Shown: positions 1 to 11,563, numbered from the stretch's first letter. The stretch: 64,000 bases of DNA from Saccharum officinarum (GCA_020631735.1 CM036188.1:19324214-19388213), one strand, 5' to 3'. Program-made: numbers and translations. The notes: a model not told the origin generated them from the letters alone.

Positions 1-3000
1 ACCACTTCAGTGATGGAACAAAGAAGAAGGAGATGAGTGCCATGAAAGCACTCACTCATAGGAAGTGGAAGAACAAATTGACAGACTATGAGCAACGTCA
101 TCTTAGCATTAAACCGTCGCAAGACTCAAGCTGAGATGATGATGCGAAGCAGGATGCAACCCACCTTGTTTTAGCCAGAATATGCCTACTTTCATCATTT
201 TTAAAAAGACCTACTCGTACGTCGACAGTAAGGACTAGGATGACAAGAGCCACTACATCATGGCAAGCATCCTCGTATCAACAGACGTTAGAAATCAATG
301 GAGGTCTATCAATGGTGTCTTGAAAGGCTACGACCACGGTCATGAGACAATATCCCGAAGTCATTGAAGATGAAGCTTCTATGCAAGTACCAATGAAGTT
401 CTTTCCGTGACAATCAAGACGGCTGGCGTATCGCTTATAAACAAAGAAGCATAACTTTTCGCCACGTCGTTAGACAATCAAGGAGGAACTTGAGTTTACA
501 TCTCCAATGAACCCCAACTCATCAACCAAGGATCAACAAAAATCAAGACATGTTGATGGAAGAAAAGCATGCAATTGTCCATATCATCATCTCTAGAATT
601 GGAAGGTGCAAAGAAAAGCTAAAGGAAAGAAGAGGTCCTGCCCAATGGGCCTAAAGCCTTGATGCCCTCATAAATAGGTACATCGGACAAGTTTCCTTCA
701 GAGAAGAAATAATAAGTAGAACAAGTCCAACAGAATGACAAGATGCACAAAGGAAAGAACATGGCATGATAAAAACGAGAAAGAAGGAGTGCGACATAAG
801 AGACAAGATGCTCATGAACAGCTCAAGTAAGGAAAGGTTCAAGTAGGAAGAAAAGGCCACCAAAACTTGTTTACCCTTCATCACATGGTGTCATCACGCT
901 CCAATGATGAAGGTAACATCTTAAGGTAAGTGGTTATCGTTTTCCTCTTGATCTTGGTATGCACATAGATGAAGACACAAACATGTTTAAGTTACAACTT
1001 TGCTTGGTCCAACCTGATTAATTCTACATGTCTTGTTCCTTAAGTATGTTCATAGCACCACTCTCTTGATCTCAGTCTTAACCAAATAAGCTAAAATATT
1101 GCATATATTATCTTTGAAAGATGATAGTCATAATCATGAAAAGTTTAATACATTATATAAAGATGGACAATCTTCCACAGGTTAAGCAACTCCATTTGTT
1201 TTTGTCATAGTCAAAATGCTACATTCATGTTCATCCTTTTGATCTTGTCACCCATGTAGGTAGAGAGAACAATGCACATAACATCAACCTTATCATGATT
1301 CAATGTGCCTAGGGCTAGAAAAGAAAAAAATATAAGGTTTTTGGTTCTGTTGGTGTTTTCCCACCAACAGAGCCCATACACTTGATCTCTATCTTATCAT
1401 TATGAGCAGAACACACTTCGAGCAAGTGTGGGAGAGTTGATCCCCAAATTATACAAGTGAAAGTTATGAACCAGAGGAGGAACAAGTTAAGAAGGAAGGA
1501 CCTATCAAACTAAAATCGAATTCAAAACCAAGACGGGTTTGGCAGAAAAAGATGACACCACCATTGGAAGCGCCACTAATAGAGGCACCACCACAAGAAT
1601 CCTCATCCTCGAGAGCGAACCAAGACATCTCACTCTATTCGTAGATAAGAAGGACTAATCGTCGGTAACCATGCTCTAAGAAGGATCACTCAAAATTCAA
1701 CCGACCACGACAACATCTAGCTTGAGGGAGGAGCATCCCCCATGTATCTAGCTAAGTATTTCTTTCCCTTTACAGTTTTACTATTTTGAGTTTTCTTTCC
1801 ATTAGTTAAAAGAAATAAAAAATGAATAACAAACTAAAATAAAATAAAAATTTATCTTAGCTAATTATATATATTATTAAGGTGTGATCATTAATTTTGA
1901 AAATAGAATAAAAAGTGTGTCTAGTTTTCTGTTTTTAAGAGTTGAGCAAATAGAAAGGAGTCTCAAGATAATCTATTAAAATAGAAATGATAAATAGTTG
2001 CTCTGTCGTAATTCCTTTCAAGTAGCTAGTTTTCAGCCTTGAATTCTCCCGAGTTTTGGATGCGACTGATTTGATATAAGGATTTACTCTAAACTTGAAA
2101 CTCGTGGGTAGCATATGCTTGATCTAAGTTTAGATAATTGACGGATATGATATGAGAAGGTCTGAATTGCTATTTATCTTGTTCCAAGTGACACTTAAGT
2201 TCTAGAGATTTATCTTTTGAAAAATACAAAAATATACATGATGAGTTTCTATATGACAAAACTTGAATTCCTACCAGAGCCATACATGTTAATTAGGCTA
2301 GGAAAACTTCCACACATATATGTTGCTTGCTTTTGCATTGAGTTTTGTCAAGCTTTGTTGATGCGTTATGAGAAATTTGACATGCTCTTAAAATCAAGAC
2401 CACGTACACACCACCCACATATGCATTACTCCTACACTAGGGGTAGGCACAAAAATATGTCATTCTATCTAGATCCACCCAAAAATGTTTTACTCCTGCA
2501 CTAGGAATGAACACCAAAAAACATGTTTGTTAGGTTTTTCATCCACCAAATAAATGCTCCAAGTTCTTATTGATATTTCTCTCAAAGTTTTGTTGCAGAA
2601 AGAGACATGAGGCTATGCAAAAGGTATTCATAAAAAAGAAAGAAAAAAAAGAGAAGTTGAAAAAAAATGGTCAAGTTTCCAAGATATCTAAAACAATGGG
2701 TACTTAGATGCCCACCTGAAAGAGATGAATAAGATAGCCCCTACTCTCTAGCAAATGTTTTCAAATTTTAAAAGAGAGATGTTTTCAAGGAGCAAAGTAG
2801 AATTAGGTTAGCCACCATATATATCCAACATATATCCACACACATGCACATCTTGATTTGACTGTATGATTTAACTCTCTTTGGATCCATTGTTTGACTT
2901 TACAATATATGCATTGCAAGCATGTTCTAGCTTTCTCCCTACTATGAACTCCACATAAGCCTTAGTAGTATGAAGAGAAAAAGGCATAACATCTTTATTG

Positions 3001-3354
3001 CCTTGGTGAGAATCCACAAATGCCACATATTGAGAGACTCGAAAGTGTCATATAATGAAATCTCTTAGTTTTATTTTGAAAATCTATAAAAACTCCAAAA
3101 CAATGGTGGAGCAAAGAACTTGAGACATAGTGCTTGACTTGACCATACTGTCTTTCAATTGCTCAAGACCCAAGTGAAGGCGAAGAAGCCCCATGGTTGA
3201 AGGTAATATGGGTAAGTTTGAAGATCAGATCAGTTTATTCTAATCTGGAGGAGAATTCTTATTTGAACGCATATGTACTTTTGAGACAAGAACACATTGT
3301 AGCAACTCCTGATCTATTGCTAAGGGACTAGCAAAGGTTAAGTGTGCGAGAGCT
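1..3354 (+). mobile_element. Athila/Tat-like Ty3 element, 3' internal region (left end outside window)
   Basis: This stretch has no usable coding frame. Its landmarks match the non-coding 3' interior of Athila/Tat-like grass retrotransposons: a 'gaggagcatcccc' block near 1728-1742, short-ORF debris, and a purine tract just before an LTR. From about 2400 to 3110 it is a diverged homologue of 45590-46290, inside the element at 40612-63110. The shared blocks are 'ctcctacactaggggtag'-type repeats, 'agacatg..gctatgcaaaa', and 'ttgactttacaa'. The 5' LTR, gag and any pol lie left of the window. The degree of decay suggests an old insertion. Class assignment is by landmarks and by similarity to the other copy, not by protein. 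Confidence 0.7.
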
Positions 3355-3811
3355 TGTTGACGGTCACTAACATCAATTATAAACCATAAATAATACCTGC
3401 ATATATGCTTGATTACATCACCAAACATAGGTATAGGAGTTTAAACTAATGAGTTTCACGAGTTTTGGTCCTCTCACTTGTTTTACAGGACATTTAATTT
3501 TTCACCGAATAAAAGTACTCAAATGATGAATTGGAGTGCACCACTGTGAAGAGCTCGCCAAGATGATCGAAACGAATATATTATTTGCTATATTTGGAGC
3601 CTAGAATCAAGAGAAATTAATTTCGCATCAAAACCAAGTTGAGAAGAATCTAGAAGGCATGAGAAGGCGTGCCACCGAAGGTGGGGCCCATCTGCTATAT
3701 GGGCAGGTCGGCCTACCCTACCCTAGGTCGGCTGACCTGTGGGTCCCCCTATCAGCCACTACCTTCGCACATCGGTTCTCCACTGCCTTAGGGTTTGCAT
3801 CTCCACCGGTC

Positions 3812-3818
3812 TATATAA
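3812..3818 (+). promoter_or_regulatory. TATA box in LTR
   Basis: The sequence TATATAA lies in the expected U3/R position of the 3355-4759 LTR, after a GC-richer stretch and followed by a leader-like sequence. This is a sequence match only. Confidence 0.5.
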
Positions 3819-4387
3819 GCAGCCTTGTACCTCCTAAGGCAGAGGCATCCCTGAAACCCTAATTCATATCTCTCATTTAAAGATCAGGGTACACTAGGCG
3901 GATTAGGTCTAGACTCTCCAATGTAGTAGATTAGTAATATGGGAGCGAGGATTAAGTTCCAGATCTAGTCTTGGAGGTTTCACAAAGCCTTGTATCTTCA
4001 CTTGTTCATCTTATAAAAGTTGTTCTTAATTAATCATATTCTTATCTACATGTCTATCCTTACTTTGAATATATATATTTTGCTTAGTTAAGTTTATCAA
4101 TACTTTTGTGTGCGGGTTTATAGAACGCTTAGTTTGCTATAGTTTATCGATTGGGCTAAGTAGCCGAGCCTCGTGTAAGCATGGTGCTTACACAATGCTC
4201 TTCTTATGAGTGCATCTTGTTCTCTAGTTGGGTGTTAGTAGCGGGAGGTGATAGGTCCGTCTATCCTTTGTAATCCACTCCGAATTGAGCAGGTTCTTAA
4301 ATTGTAGGACCATAGTCACATCAGTAGAGTTATCCATTATGGGTGCTTTACCGTCTAAGTGGCGTCCCAAAGTGCACATGAGTAGAG

Positions 4388-4388
<1 letters not shown>

Positions 4389-4456
<68 letters not shown>
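4389..4456. repeat. (TA)n microsatellite inside LTR
   Basis: About 34 uninterrupted TA units lie in the R/U5 part of the LTR. The Ile-Tyr repeat reading frames across it on both strands are artefacts. Confidence 0.97.
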
Positions 4457-4457
<1 letters not shown>

Positions 4458-4759
4458 CCACGTAATAAGAATGACATAAGAATCCACCTCACCTGAGTTA
4501 ACTGGTTTACATTACATTAGTGACCTATCCCCTGAGTGCCACTTTGCTTAACTCCTATCATCTCATTTATCCCCTGCTCTAGCTATGTTGGTATGTTAAT
4601 GGTTACTCATTTGCCATTACTCAATAAATCTTTACTCCATTGTTTTTTTGTGGTAAAATATAAATAGCGATACCAGGAATACTCCCGCAAAATACTACAA
4701 TGGTATTATGTGCACTTGTAGAATACTTCATATTCTGTTTGTGTTAATAAATACCAATA

Positions 4760-5185
4760 GAGCCCACCGAGGGCACCAAGGAAGTCCTCATAGACCCTAG
4801 CAGCACCGAGGGCAAGGTGGTGCGCATCAGCGCCGACCTCTCCCCTAAATAGGAAAGCGCGCTAGTCGACTTCCTCCACGCAAACAGAGGCATCTTCGCG
4901 TGGAAACCATTAGACATGCCAGGCATCCCGAGGGAAATCGCCAAGCATGCCTTGAAGATCAGGCCGGGCTCCAAGCCGGTTAAGCAGCGTTTTGCATCGC
5001 TTCGACAAGGAGAAGCGCAGGTCCATCGGCGAGGAGATTTCAAAACTTTTGGCAACCGGATTCATCAAGGAAATGTATCACCCCGAGTGGTTAGCCAATC
5101 CTATTCTTGTACGAAAAAAGAGTGAGAAATGAAGAATGTGTGTCAATGACACGAGTCTCAATAAGGAAGTGTATCACCTACTGTG
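4760..5185 (+). pseudogene. Tat-type Ty3 pol fragment (start of reverse transcriptase)
   Basis: The three forward frames together give the N-terminal RT border of a Tat/RIRE2-type polyprotein: a HANRGIFAWKPLDMPGIP motif, then HALKIRPGSKPVKQR, then a GFIKEMYHPEWLANPILVRKK-like stretch, then a degraded 'CV.DTSLNK'. At least two frameshifts and several stops separate them, and the YVDD core and everything downstream are missing. The GC content is higher than in the LTR next to it. It directly abuts the LTR end, so it is probably the target into which the Athila-like element inserted. It encodes nothing functional. Confidence 0.8.
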
Positions 5186-5227
5186 ATCTCTTTGACGAAC
5201 AGGGACAGGTTGTTCTAGTGGCTAGGG

Positions 5228-5950
5228 TTCACACCGAATTTTTTTTATTTCTAACATTGTTTTAAAACAATTTTTAAATCCGACACTGATTTTTTTATTT
5301 CAAAACTAACACTTTTGACCGCGTCTAGAGCCGTAGCATGGCCAAATGACGCTGTCGCGCCATACATGGGGGCACGTTAGCGTCGGTTACGTGGCAAATC
5401 CTGGCTGATGTGGCGGGCCTGCCGCACGACAGATCTTGACGTGACACTATTTTTTTATTTCAAAACTAACACTTTTAACTACGGCCTGTTTAGATCCTAA
5501 ATATTTTCCCAAATTTCACTATGCAAAAAGAAGATTTATCATCACATCAAAATGTCGGCACATGTATGGAGTACTAAATGTAGATGAAATAAAAAACTAA
5601 TTATACAGTTTTGTTGTACTTTGCGAGACGAACATTTTAAGCCTAATTAGTTAATGTTTAGAAAATTTTTACCAAATAAAAACAAAATGCTACAGTATCA
5701 CCCAGTGTGCTACGGTAAATCCACCGTCCCCAAATTAGAGCAACTAAACACCGCCTACGTTTATAGCTGTGGCACGGTCAAATGACGCTGCCGTGTTATA
5801 CGTGACAGCGCGGCAGCGCCCGTGACATGATAAGTCTAGGCTGATGTGACGGGTCTGCCGCGCCACATATCCTGACCTGACACCACACGACACGGCAGTG
5901 CATTCAGCAGCTGGAACGTGCAGGCGCACTGTTTCGCACGCGTTCCCACG
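5228..5950 (+). repeat. GC-rich tandem repeat (~175-bp unit, two diverged units)
   Basis: Two diverged copies of a unit containing 'ctaacactttt', then 'gcatggccaaatgacgctg', then 'ggctgatgtg.cgggcctgccgc' occur in tandem. The second copy is interrupted by the MITE at 5483-5755. A further copy lies in opposite orientation at 11570-11890. The family is moderately repetitive and of unknown origin. It might be an end of a larger DNA transposon. No coding sequence is visible. Confidence 0.65.
5483..5755. mobile_element. Tourist-like MITE, TSD TAC
   Basis: The ends GGCCTGTTTAG... and ...CTAAACACCGCC are terminal inverted repeats. TAC flanks both sides (5480-5482, 5756-5758). The sister repeat unit shows the uninterrupted target. 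The core has the family signature 'ggagtactaaatgtag', 'cgagacgaac' and 'aagcctaattag'. It has no coding capacity. Confidence 0.85.
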
Positions 5951-5984
5951 GTGTGGATGGTTGCCTGAACCGATGTCTGACGCT

Positions 5985-6502
5985 CTGAGCTGCTACTAGT
6001 GTTTCAAAGTCTGCCACTAAACTCACTATGGAAAAAAAAAAAATTCTCCGTCACATTAAAATGTCGGCAAATGCATAGAGTACTAAATGTTGATGAAATC
6101 AAAAACTAATTGCACAATTTTGTTATACTTTGCGAGACGAACATTCTAAGCCTAGTTAGGGCCTGTTTAGATGGTGAAAAAGTTTGGGTAAGTTCCTGTA
6201 GCACTTTTCGTTGTTATTTGACAAAATTTATCTAATCATAGACTAACTAGGCTCAAAAGATTCGTCTCGACATTTACAGACAAATTGTGCAATTAGTTAT
6301 TTTTTTTATCTACATTTAATGCTCCATACATGCATCCAAAGATTCGATGTGACAGTTACTGTGCAAACTTTTTTGAGTAAAGTTGACAACTAAACAGGCT
6401 CTTAGTCAAAATTTGAATAATTTTTACCAAATACAAACGAAATGCTACAGGAATTCTGATACAGTGTTTTTCTCCCCAATTCTCTGAACTAAACGAGGCC
6501 TA
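5985..6502. mobile_element. Tourist-like MITE, outer copy (interrupted)
   Basis: A degenerate left end is followed by a family core. It is interrupted at a TTA in its conserved 'cctagttagtc' motif by the copy at 6159-6401, then continues to ...ctaaacgaggcc. The left boundary is approximate. Confidence 0.65.
6159..6401. mobile_element. Tourist-like MITE, inner copy, TSD TTA
   Basis: Ends are GGGCCTGTTTAG and CTAAACAGGCTC. TTA is duplicated at 6156-6158 and 6402-6404. Removing the element plus one TTA restores the conserved core motif of the outer MITE, so the boundaries are exact. Confidence 0.92.
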
Positions 6503-6544
6503 TCCGGCCGAATTCGGCGTTCTGCACAGTGTCGTGTCAAATCA

Positions 6545-6926
6545 GCGCACTGTAGTATTTTGTTTGTATTTGGTAAAAATTGTCCAAACTTTGACTAATT
6601 AGACGCAAAATGTTCGTCTCGCAAAGTACAACCAAACTGTGCAATTAGTTTTTAATTTCATCTACATTTAGTATTCTATACATGTGCCGGCATTTTGATG
6701 TGATGAGGAATAGCAATTCTGCATAATAAATTTGGTGGCAAATTTGGGCATCTAAACAAGCCCTAAAGAAGATTCTTATCATATCAAAATATCGGCACAT
6801 ACATAAAGTACTAAATATAAATAAAATCAAAAATTATTTACATAATTTTATGTACTTTACTAGATGAACATTTAGTGTAGCACAGTGATTCGAGATGCCT
6901 CGAATCGGACCTCTAAACAAGACCCT
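6545..6926. mobile_element. Two degenerate Tourist-like MITE copies
   Basis: Family cores with 'gttcgtctcgcaaagtac' (about 6545-6763) and 'aaagtactaaatataaat' (about 6764-6926) lie back to back and face opposite ways. The internal end is ctaaacaagccc. The ends are eroded and no TSD is readable. Confidence 0.6.
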
Positions 6927-7154
6927 AGCCGCTGTGCGGACCGAAATCCAATACCAGAGCTACTCCACGAAAAGATAGACGAGGCATGGCTGCATGGGCA
7001 CGGAGACTACCCACAGTGGTAGGCATCGACCTCCTGTAACTACCAGTCATTCAGCATCGATGGACAGTGGTGAGCATCGGCATAGGACCCACAAAACAAG
7101 AAAAAAACAACGATAGCAGCCTTTCTTCTCTCTTGTGTGTGCACGCAGCTCGTG

Positions 7155-7365
7155 TTGGAACACTATAGTAACTTTTATTTTTTAGTGTAAAAAATTGTCT
7201 AAAAATTATTTAATTAAACTCAAAATGTTCGTCTCGTAAAGTACAACAAAATTGTGCAATTAGTTTTTGATTTCATCTACATTTAGTACTTAATGCATTT
7301 GCCGGCATTTTGATGTGATGGGAAATCTCCTTTTTGCATAGTAGAATTTGGGATCTAAACAAGCC
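7155..7365. mobile_element. Degenerate Tourist-like MITE
   Basis: The family core includes 'gttcgtctcgtaaagtac' and 'catctacatttagtactta', ending atctaaacaagcc. The left end is eroded. Confidence 0.65.
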
Positions 7366-7368
7366 TAA

Positions 7369-7615
7369 GGCTATGTTTAGATGCTTCAGAGTTTCAAAAA
7401 AAAATTATAAGATTTCCCGTCACATCGAATCTTTAGACATATATATATATATATATATAGGATTAAATATAAGTAAAAAAATAACACAGTTTGGTTGTAA
7501 ATCACGAGACGAACCTTTCGAACCTAATTAACCCATGATTGGATACTAATTGTTAAATAAAAACGAAAGAGTTATTGTATTTTCAAAAATTTTACAGCCT
7601 CATCTAAACACAACC
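7369..7615. mobile_element. Tourist-like MITE, TSD TAA
   Basis: Ends are GGCTATGTTTAG and CTAAACACAACC, flanked by TAA on both sides (7366-7368, 7616-7618). It contains a short (TA)n run. Confidence 0.85.
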
Positions 7616-8737
7616 TAAGCATCGGTGAATATACATGCATCGATGCCGACTTTTTTTTTTGTTTGGGCATCGCAAGCTACAACGTACAGACCGATGCTCC
7701 GAACTTCTCCCAGCCATTCAAGCATCGCTATTTTGCAACATTGTGGGTAGTCTAACACCGGCCACAGTGTGTTCATCGATGCCTAAAATCAACCGCAGAA
7801 ACTCAGCATCGGTGGAGACAAGCTACCATGGACAGACATCGTGCAGGACCCATTAAACAGTAAAAAGCAACAACTGTAGACAGCTTTCCTCTCTATTGTG
7901 CAGCTTTTTCTCTCTCGTGTACATGCGTGTTGTCAGACTCGCACCGAGGCAGCAACATTCCACGTTGCCAAGAAATTTTCTTCAGGCATCGCTACATGCA
8001 GTGTGTGCATCGATGCTCTAATCTTCTCTCTTATGGTTTCGGCATCGCAAAAAGCATATGTTGTGACCGGTCTAACGGGGCATGCATGGAGTAAAAGGTT
8101 TGACGCCAATTAGCACAAAGTAACGGTGAGAGACAACCACACATTTACGTAACTCATGCATTACCTAAATCACTACTAATTAATTGGCTCGGCTACATAG
8201 GAGGTTAAATTAGTATAAAGTTTCAATGTCGAATATTTTATACTGTTTTGAATAAGATCTAAAATCAGATAATTAAATATCATAGAAAATTAATTCGTGT
8301 ATGTCTATTTATTAGAAAAATAAATTAGCACAAAGTTTCAATGTCAAACAGCTGGTGGAGCTCAAGCCGTTTTATTGAACGTTTGGTAAGCCAGTGAAGA
8401 AGCCCTGCCAAACGAGACCTAAAGCAGCAGTTGATGTTATAGCTACGCTTTTTCTTCCTCTGTAAATTACTGTAGAATATTGAATTATTCGTATCCATAT
8501 TTATATTGATGTTAAAAAACAAATATTGAATCATTCGGATCTTTTAGGCCCCTTGTGAACTCAGGATTTTTTTTCCCATTTTTTTGTTTTCCCTGTGAAA
8601 AAATAATTAACTTATACAAATTTCTATATAATTCTTGTGAAATTACTATGTTCTAAAGTACTACTGATATAGAAGACAACAAAAACCAGAAAAAGGACCC
8701 ATGCACAAAAATAAAGAACAGGGTGCAAAAGAATGTA

Positions 8738-8983
8738 CTACCTCTATTCAAAAAAAAGAATGCAATTCTAGTATAGTATCAAGTTTTAGTAACTTAAGTT
8801 TGACCAATTATAAATATAAAAGTATCCATGTTTATGATATCAAATAAATATCATTAGACTAGTTACGAAATTTATTTTCATAATAAATTAATTTAAAGTC
8901 ATTAATGTGTAAACTTAGTCAAACGAGAACTACTTTTCGTGGCATGCAACCCATAGTTGCATTCTTTTTAGGACAAATGTTGT
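8738..8983. mobile_element. Stowaway-like MITE, eroded
   Basis: The arms contain 'aaaaagaatgcaattctag' and, inverted at the other end, 'gttgcattctttttagg'. An AT-rich middle separates them. Terminal bases have drifted from CTCCCTCCGT, so boundaries are approximate. Confidence 0.55.
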
Positions 8984-9133
8984 ATAACAAAACCATGATG
9001 TGAACTAGACACTATGTTCTGTTTGTATTATTTAAATACTATTTAGAATTTACAATATTATTTAGATTAATTTAGAGATTATTAAATTGTATTAATCAAT
9101 TCTAAACTTATCATACTTGCTTCCAAGTACTAA

Positions 9134-9450
9134 TGGGGTGTTTAGTTCCCAAAATTTTTTGGGTTCTACAATAACATCGAGCATTGGACACATGCATGGA
9201 GTACTAAACGTAGACGAAAAAACTAACTACACAGTTCTCGAAAAAATCGCGAGACGAATCTTTTAAGCCTAATTAGTCCACGAAAAGTCTTAAGTGCTAC
9301 CGTAACCAAAATGTGCTAATGATAGATTAATTAATATCATTAGATTCGTCCCGCAGTTTCCTCACGGGTTCTATAATTTATTTTTTATTAGTATTCGAAA
9401 ACTCATGATATCCTTTTAATATATCCGATGTGAAACAAAATTTTCACACC
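9134..9450. mobile_element. MITE of the same superfamily, TSD TAA
   Basis: It starts TGGGGTGTTTAGTTCC and ends ...ttttcacacc, with TAA on each side. The core has both 'ctaattagtcca' and a second half containing 'agattcgtcccgc', a longer subtype than its neighbours. Confidence 0.7.
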
Positions 9451-9453
9451 TAA

Positions 9454-9684
9454 GGGTCTGTTTGGTTTCCAGGAGTTAAAGTTTAACTTCCATCACATCA
9501 ATGTTCCCTTAAATGCATGGAGTATTAAATGTAGACTAATTGTATGTATGTCGGCATAGATTAGGAGTAATTTAGGAGACGAATCTATTAAGCCTAATTA
9601 ATCTAAGATTGAAATTTTTTTATCAAATAAAACGAAAGTACTATAACGTTTGTTAAACTTTAACTGCTCTACCCAAACACCCTC
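9454..9684. mobile_element. MITE, TSD TAA, abutting the previous one
   Basis: Ends are GGGTCTGTTTGG and CCAAACACCCTC. TAA lies at 9451-9453 (shared with the preceding MITE) and 9685-9687. Confidence 0.75.
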
Positions 9685-9748
9685 TAAGTCTAAGTAGGAC
9701 TGTAGGATCTACCCAAACACCCTCTAAGTCTAAGTAGGACTGTAGGAG
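9669..9748 (+). repeat. 40-bp perfect tandem duplication
   Basis: Two identical 40-bp units (9669-9708, 9709-9748) start 'ctacccaaacaccctc'. The first unit begins inside the right end of the MITE at 9454-9684, so the duplication postdates that insertion. Confidence 0.95.
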
Positions 9749-9767
9749 CTGTACGTACGGTCAGTTC

Positions 9768-10008
9768 GGCTGTGTTTAGTTGTGTAAAAAGGTGTAAAAA
9801 TGTGTAAAAAAAAGTAATGTAGCATGTTTTGGCTTTATATGGTAAATAGTGTCCAACCGTTGACTAATTAGGTTCAAAACGTTCGTCTCGTAAAGTATAA
9901 CCAAGCTGTACAATTAGTTTTTTATTTTATCTACATTTAGTACTCTATGCATGTATCGCAAGTTTGATGTAACGGGAATCTTTTGTTTGCACAGTAGTAA
10001 ACACAGCC
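9768..10008. mobile_element. Tourist-like MITE, TSD TTC
   Basis: Ends are GGCTGTGTTTAG and TAAACACAGCC, flanked by TTC (9765-9767 and 10009-10011). Confidence 0.85.
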
Positions 10009-10143
10009 TTCATTGCAATAGCAGTCTAGTAGCAGCAACTTTTTTGATAAGCAACTTTTACCCGGCACAATAGCTGTTGACGTTGATGGATGGAAAGGCT
10101 GATGGATGTGAAGACGGCCTCGTTCACTTCCCATCCCAACCTA

Positions 10144-10622
10144 GACCACGTTTAGATGTTGAAAAAAATTCAACCGATAAATAGTACCACTTTCGTTTTA
10201 TTTGATAAATATTATCCAATCGTGGACCAACTAGGCTCAAAAGATTCATCTCGTGATTTCCAACTAAACTGTATAATTAGTTATTTTTTTACCTACATTT
10301 AATACTGAATGCAAGCGGCTAAAAATTGATGTGATAGAGAGAGAATGAAAAAACTTGGAATTTGGATGACATCTAAACGAGGCCCATGTTTAGATCACCT
10401 CAAAATTCCAAGTTTTTTCACTCTCTTTCCATCCCATCAATTTTTAGCCGCTTGCATGGAGTACTAAATGTAGGTAAAAAAAATATCTAATTACACAGTT
10501 TAGTTCAAAATCACGAGATGAATCTTTTGAGCCTAGTTGGTCTACGATTGGACAATATTTGTCAAATAAGACAAAAGTGGTACTATTCATCAGGTTGAAA
10601 AAATATTCAATCTAAACAAGGG
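10144..10622. repeat. Head-to-head pair of near-identical MITEs forming a long inverted repeat
   Basis: The arms (about 10144-10384 and 10385-10622) are reverse complements with few mismatches and almost no spacer. Both contain 'tttttagccgcttgcat', 'cacgagatgaatcttttgagcc' and an 'aaagtggtacta' block. A transcript would fold into a hairpin of roughly 240 bp. The centre lies at about 10384. Confidence 0.85.
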
Positions 10623-10848
10623 CGAGGCCCTAAAATATTTTCTTTTTCACCTATCACATCAAATCTTTCAACACATGTATGAAGTATTAAATGTAGGTAA
10701 AAAAGATAACTAATTGCATAGTTTGTCTGTAAATGTCGGGACGAATCTTTTGAGCGTAGTTAGTCCATGATTAGACAAATTTTATCAAATAACAACGAAA
10801 GATATTACAGTAACTTTTCACCTACTTTTCGCGAAGTAAACACACCGG
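10623..10848. mobile_element. Tourist-like MITE, degenerate
   Basis: The family core has 'aaatgtaggtaaaaaagataactaa' and 'gggacgaatcttttgagc'. The right end near gtaaacacacc is approximate. Confidence 0.6.
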
Positions 10849-10897
10849 TAGCAGTGTGTGCGCCAAACGCTACAGCTCAGCAGGCGGATGGATCATC

Positions 10898-11290
10898 CTG
10901 AGACTATCCGCACTCATGGACCTCTATATTCATCCTCTATATGTCCTAGTCAGCAAGATTCTCTCCTCTATACTCAATTCTCCCGCACCCATCCATCCTC
11001 TATATCATCCTCTATCCACTCTATTCACTGTGGGACCCACTTGTCACTTTATCTAAATATATTCATGTGTGATCTAGTTTTAAAGGATTTATTGAGACGA
11101 ATTTAATGGTGAAATCGAAATTTAATTTGAATTTTTGGTTTGTGAGTTATAACATTTTTTTCTTTGTTTAGCTAGTGGGGTCCGCCACTACAGAGTATAG
11201 AGTAAGCACAGTACTACTCTAAATATAGAGTGAGAGAAAGGATAGAGTATCGTTTTAGAGTACCCAGTGCAGCAGTTTTTACTCTATATT
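10898..11290. mobile_element. Different MITE or inverted-repeat element rich in 'CTCTAT'
   Basis: The left half carries repeated 'cctctata' motifs. The right half carries the complementary 'tatagagta' and 'gagtatagagt' motifs, and the ends are vaguely inverted (tccgcact / agtgcagca). The family is unassigned. Short frames across it are not genes. Confidence 0.4.
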
Positions 11291-11320
11291 CATACTCTAA
11301 AGCTTTAGAGTATAGTTTTA

Positions 11321-11563
11321 GGGGTTGTTTAGTTGGTGAAAAAGTTTGGATTCGGCTACTGTAGCACTTTTCGTTTTATTTGGCAATTTGTGTCCAATCA
11401 TGGACTAATTAGGCTCAAAAGATTTGTCTCGTGATTTATAACTAAACTGTGTAATTAGTTTTTTCTTTCGTCTACATTTAGTACTCCATGCATGTGCCGC
11501 AAGATTCGATGTGACAGGTACTGTGCAAACTTTTTTTGGTTGTATGGGCAACTAAACAGGCCC
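11321..11563. mobile_element. Tourist-like MITE
   Basis: Ends are GGGGTTGTTTAG and CTAAACAGGCCC. It is almost the same sequence as the copy at 16047-16301. TTA precedes it, but no matching right duplication is visible. Confidence 0.8.

Larger units (their letters stand above)
3355..4759 (+). repeat. 3' LTR of the Athila/Tat-like element
   Basis: The LTR starts TGTTGACGGTC after a degenerate purine tract (agtgtgcgagagct). This parallels TGTTGGCGGTC after agtgtgggggagtt at 49830. It ends ...aataccaata, where its relatives end ...aataccaaca, so the terminal CA has decayed to TA. Inside are a TATA box, a polyadenylation-side region and a (TA)n tract. The following sequence is unrelated coding debris of a Tat-type element, so the element probably inserted into it. 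The matching 5' TSD is outside the window. Confidence 0.75.
6960..8070. repeat. GCATCG-rich unit, partly duplicated, carrying MITEs
   Basis: The hexamer GCATCG (often inside GCATCGATGC) recurs about a dozen times at irregular spacing. A block near 7040-7150 recurs diverged near 7795-7930: 'ggacccacaaaac' / 'ggacccattaaac', followed by 'cctctct.ttgtg'. Two MITEs sit between the blocks. Clustered short motifs resemble subterminal repeats of a larger DNA transposon, but I see no terminal repeats. The 65-73-aa frames here look random. Confidence 0.45.

Noticed and set aside
1..900. Possible transposase or gag frame in the left edge
   Set aside because: Translations show many stops in all frames and no motif that I can name; kept as retroelement interior.
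4224..4487. 87-aa and 64-aa Ile-Tyr repeat frames
   Set aside because: Translation of the (TA)n microsatellite in the LTR; low complexity on both strands.
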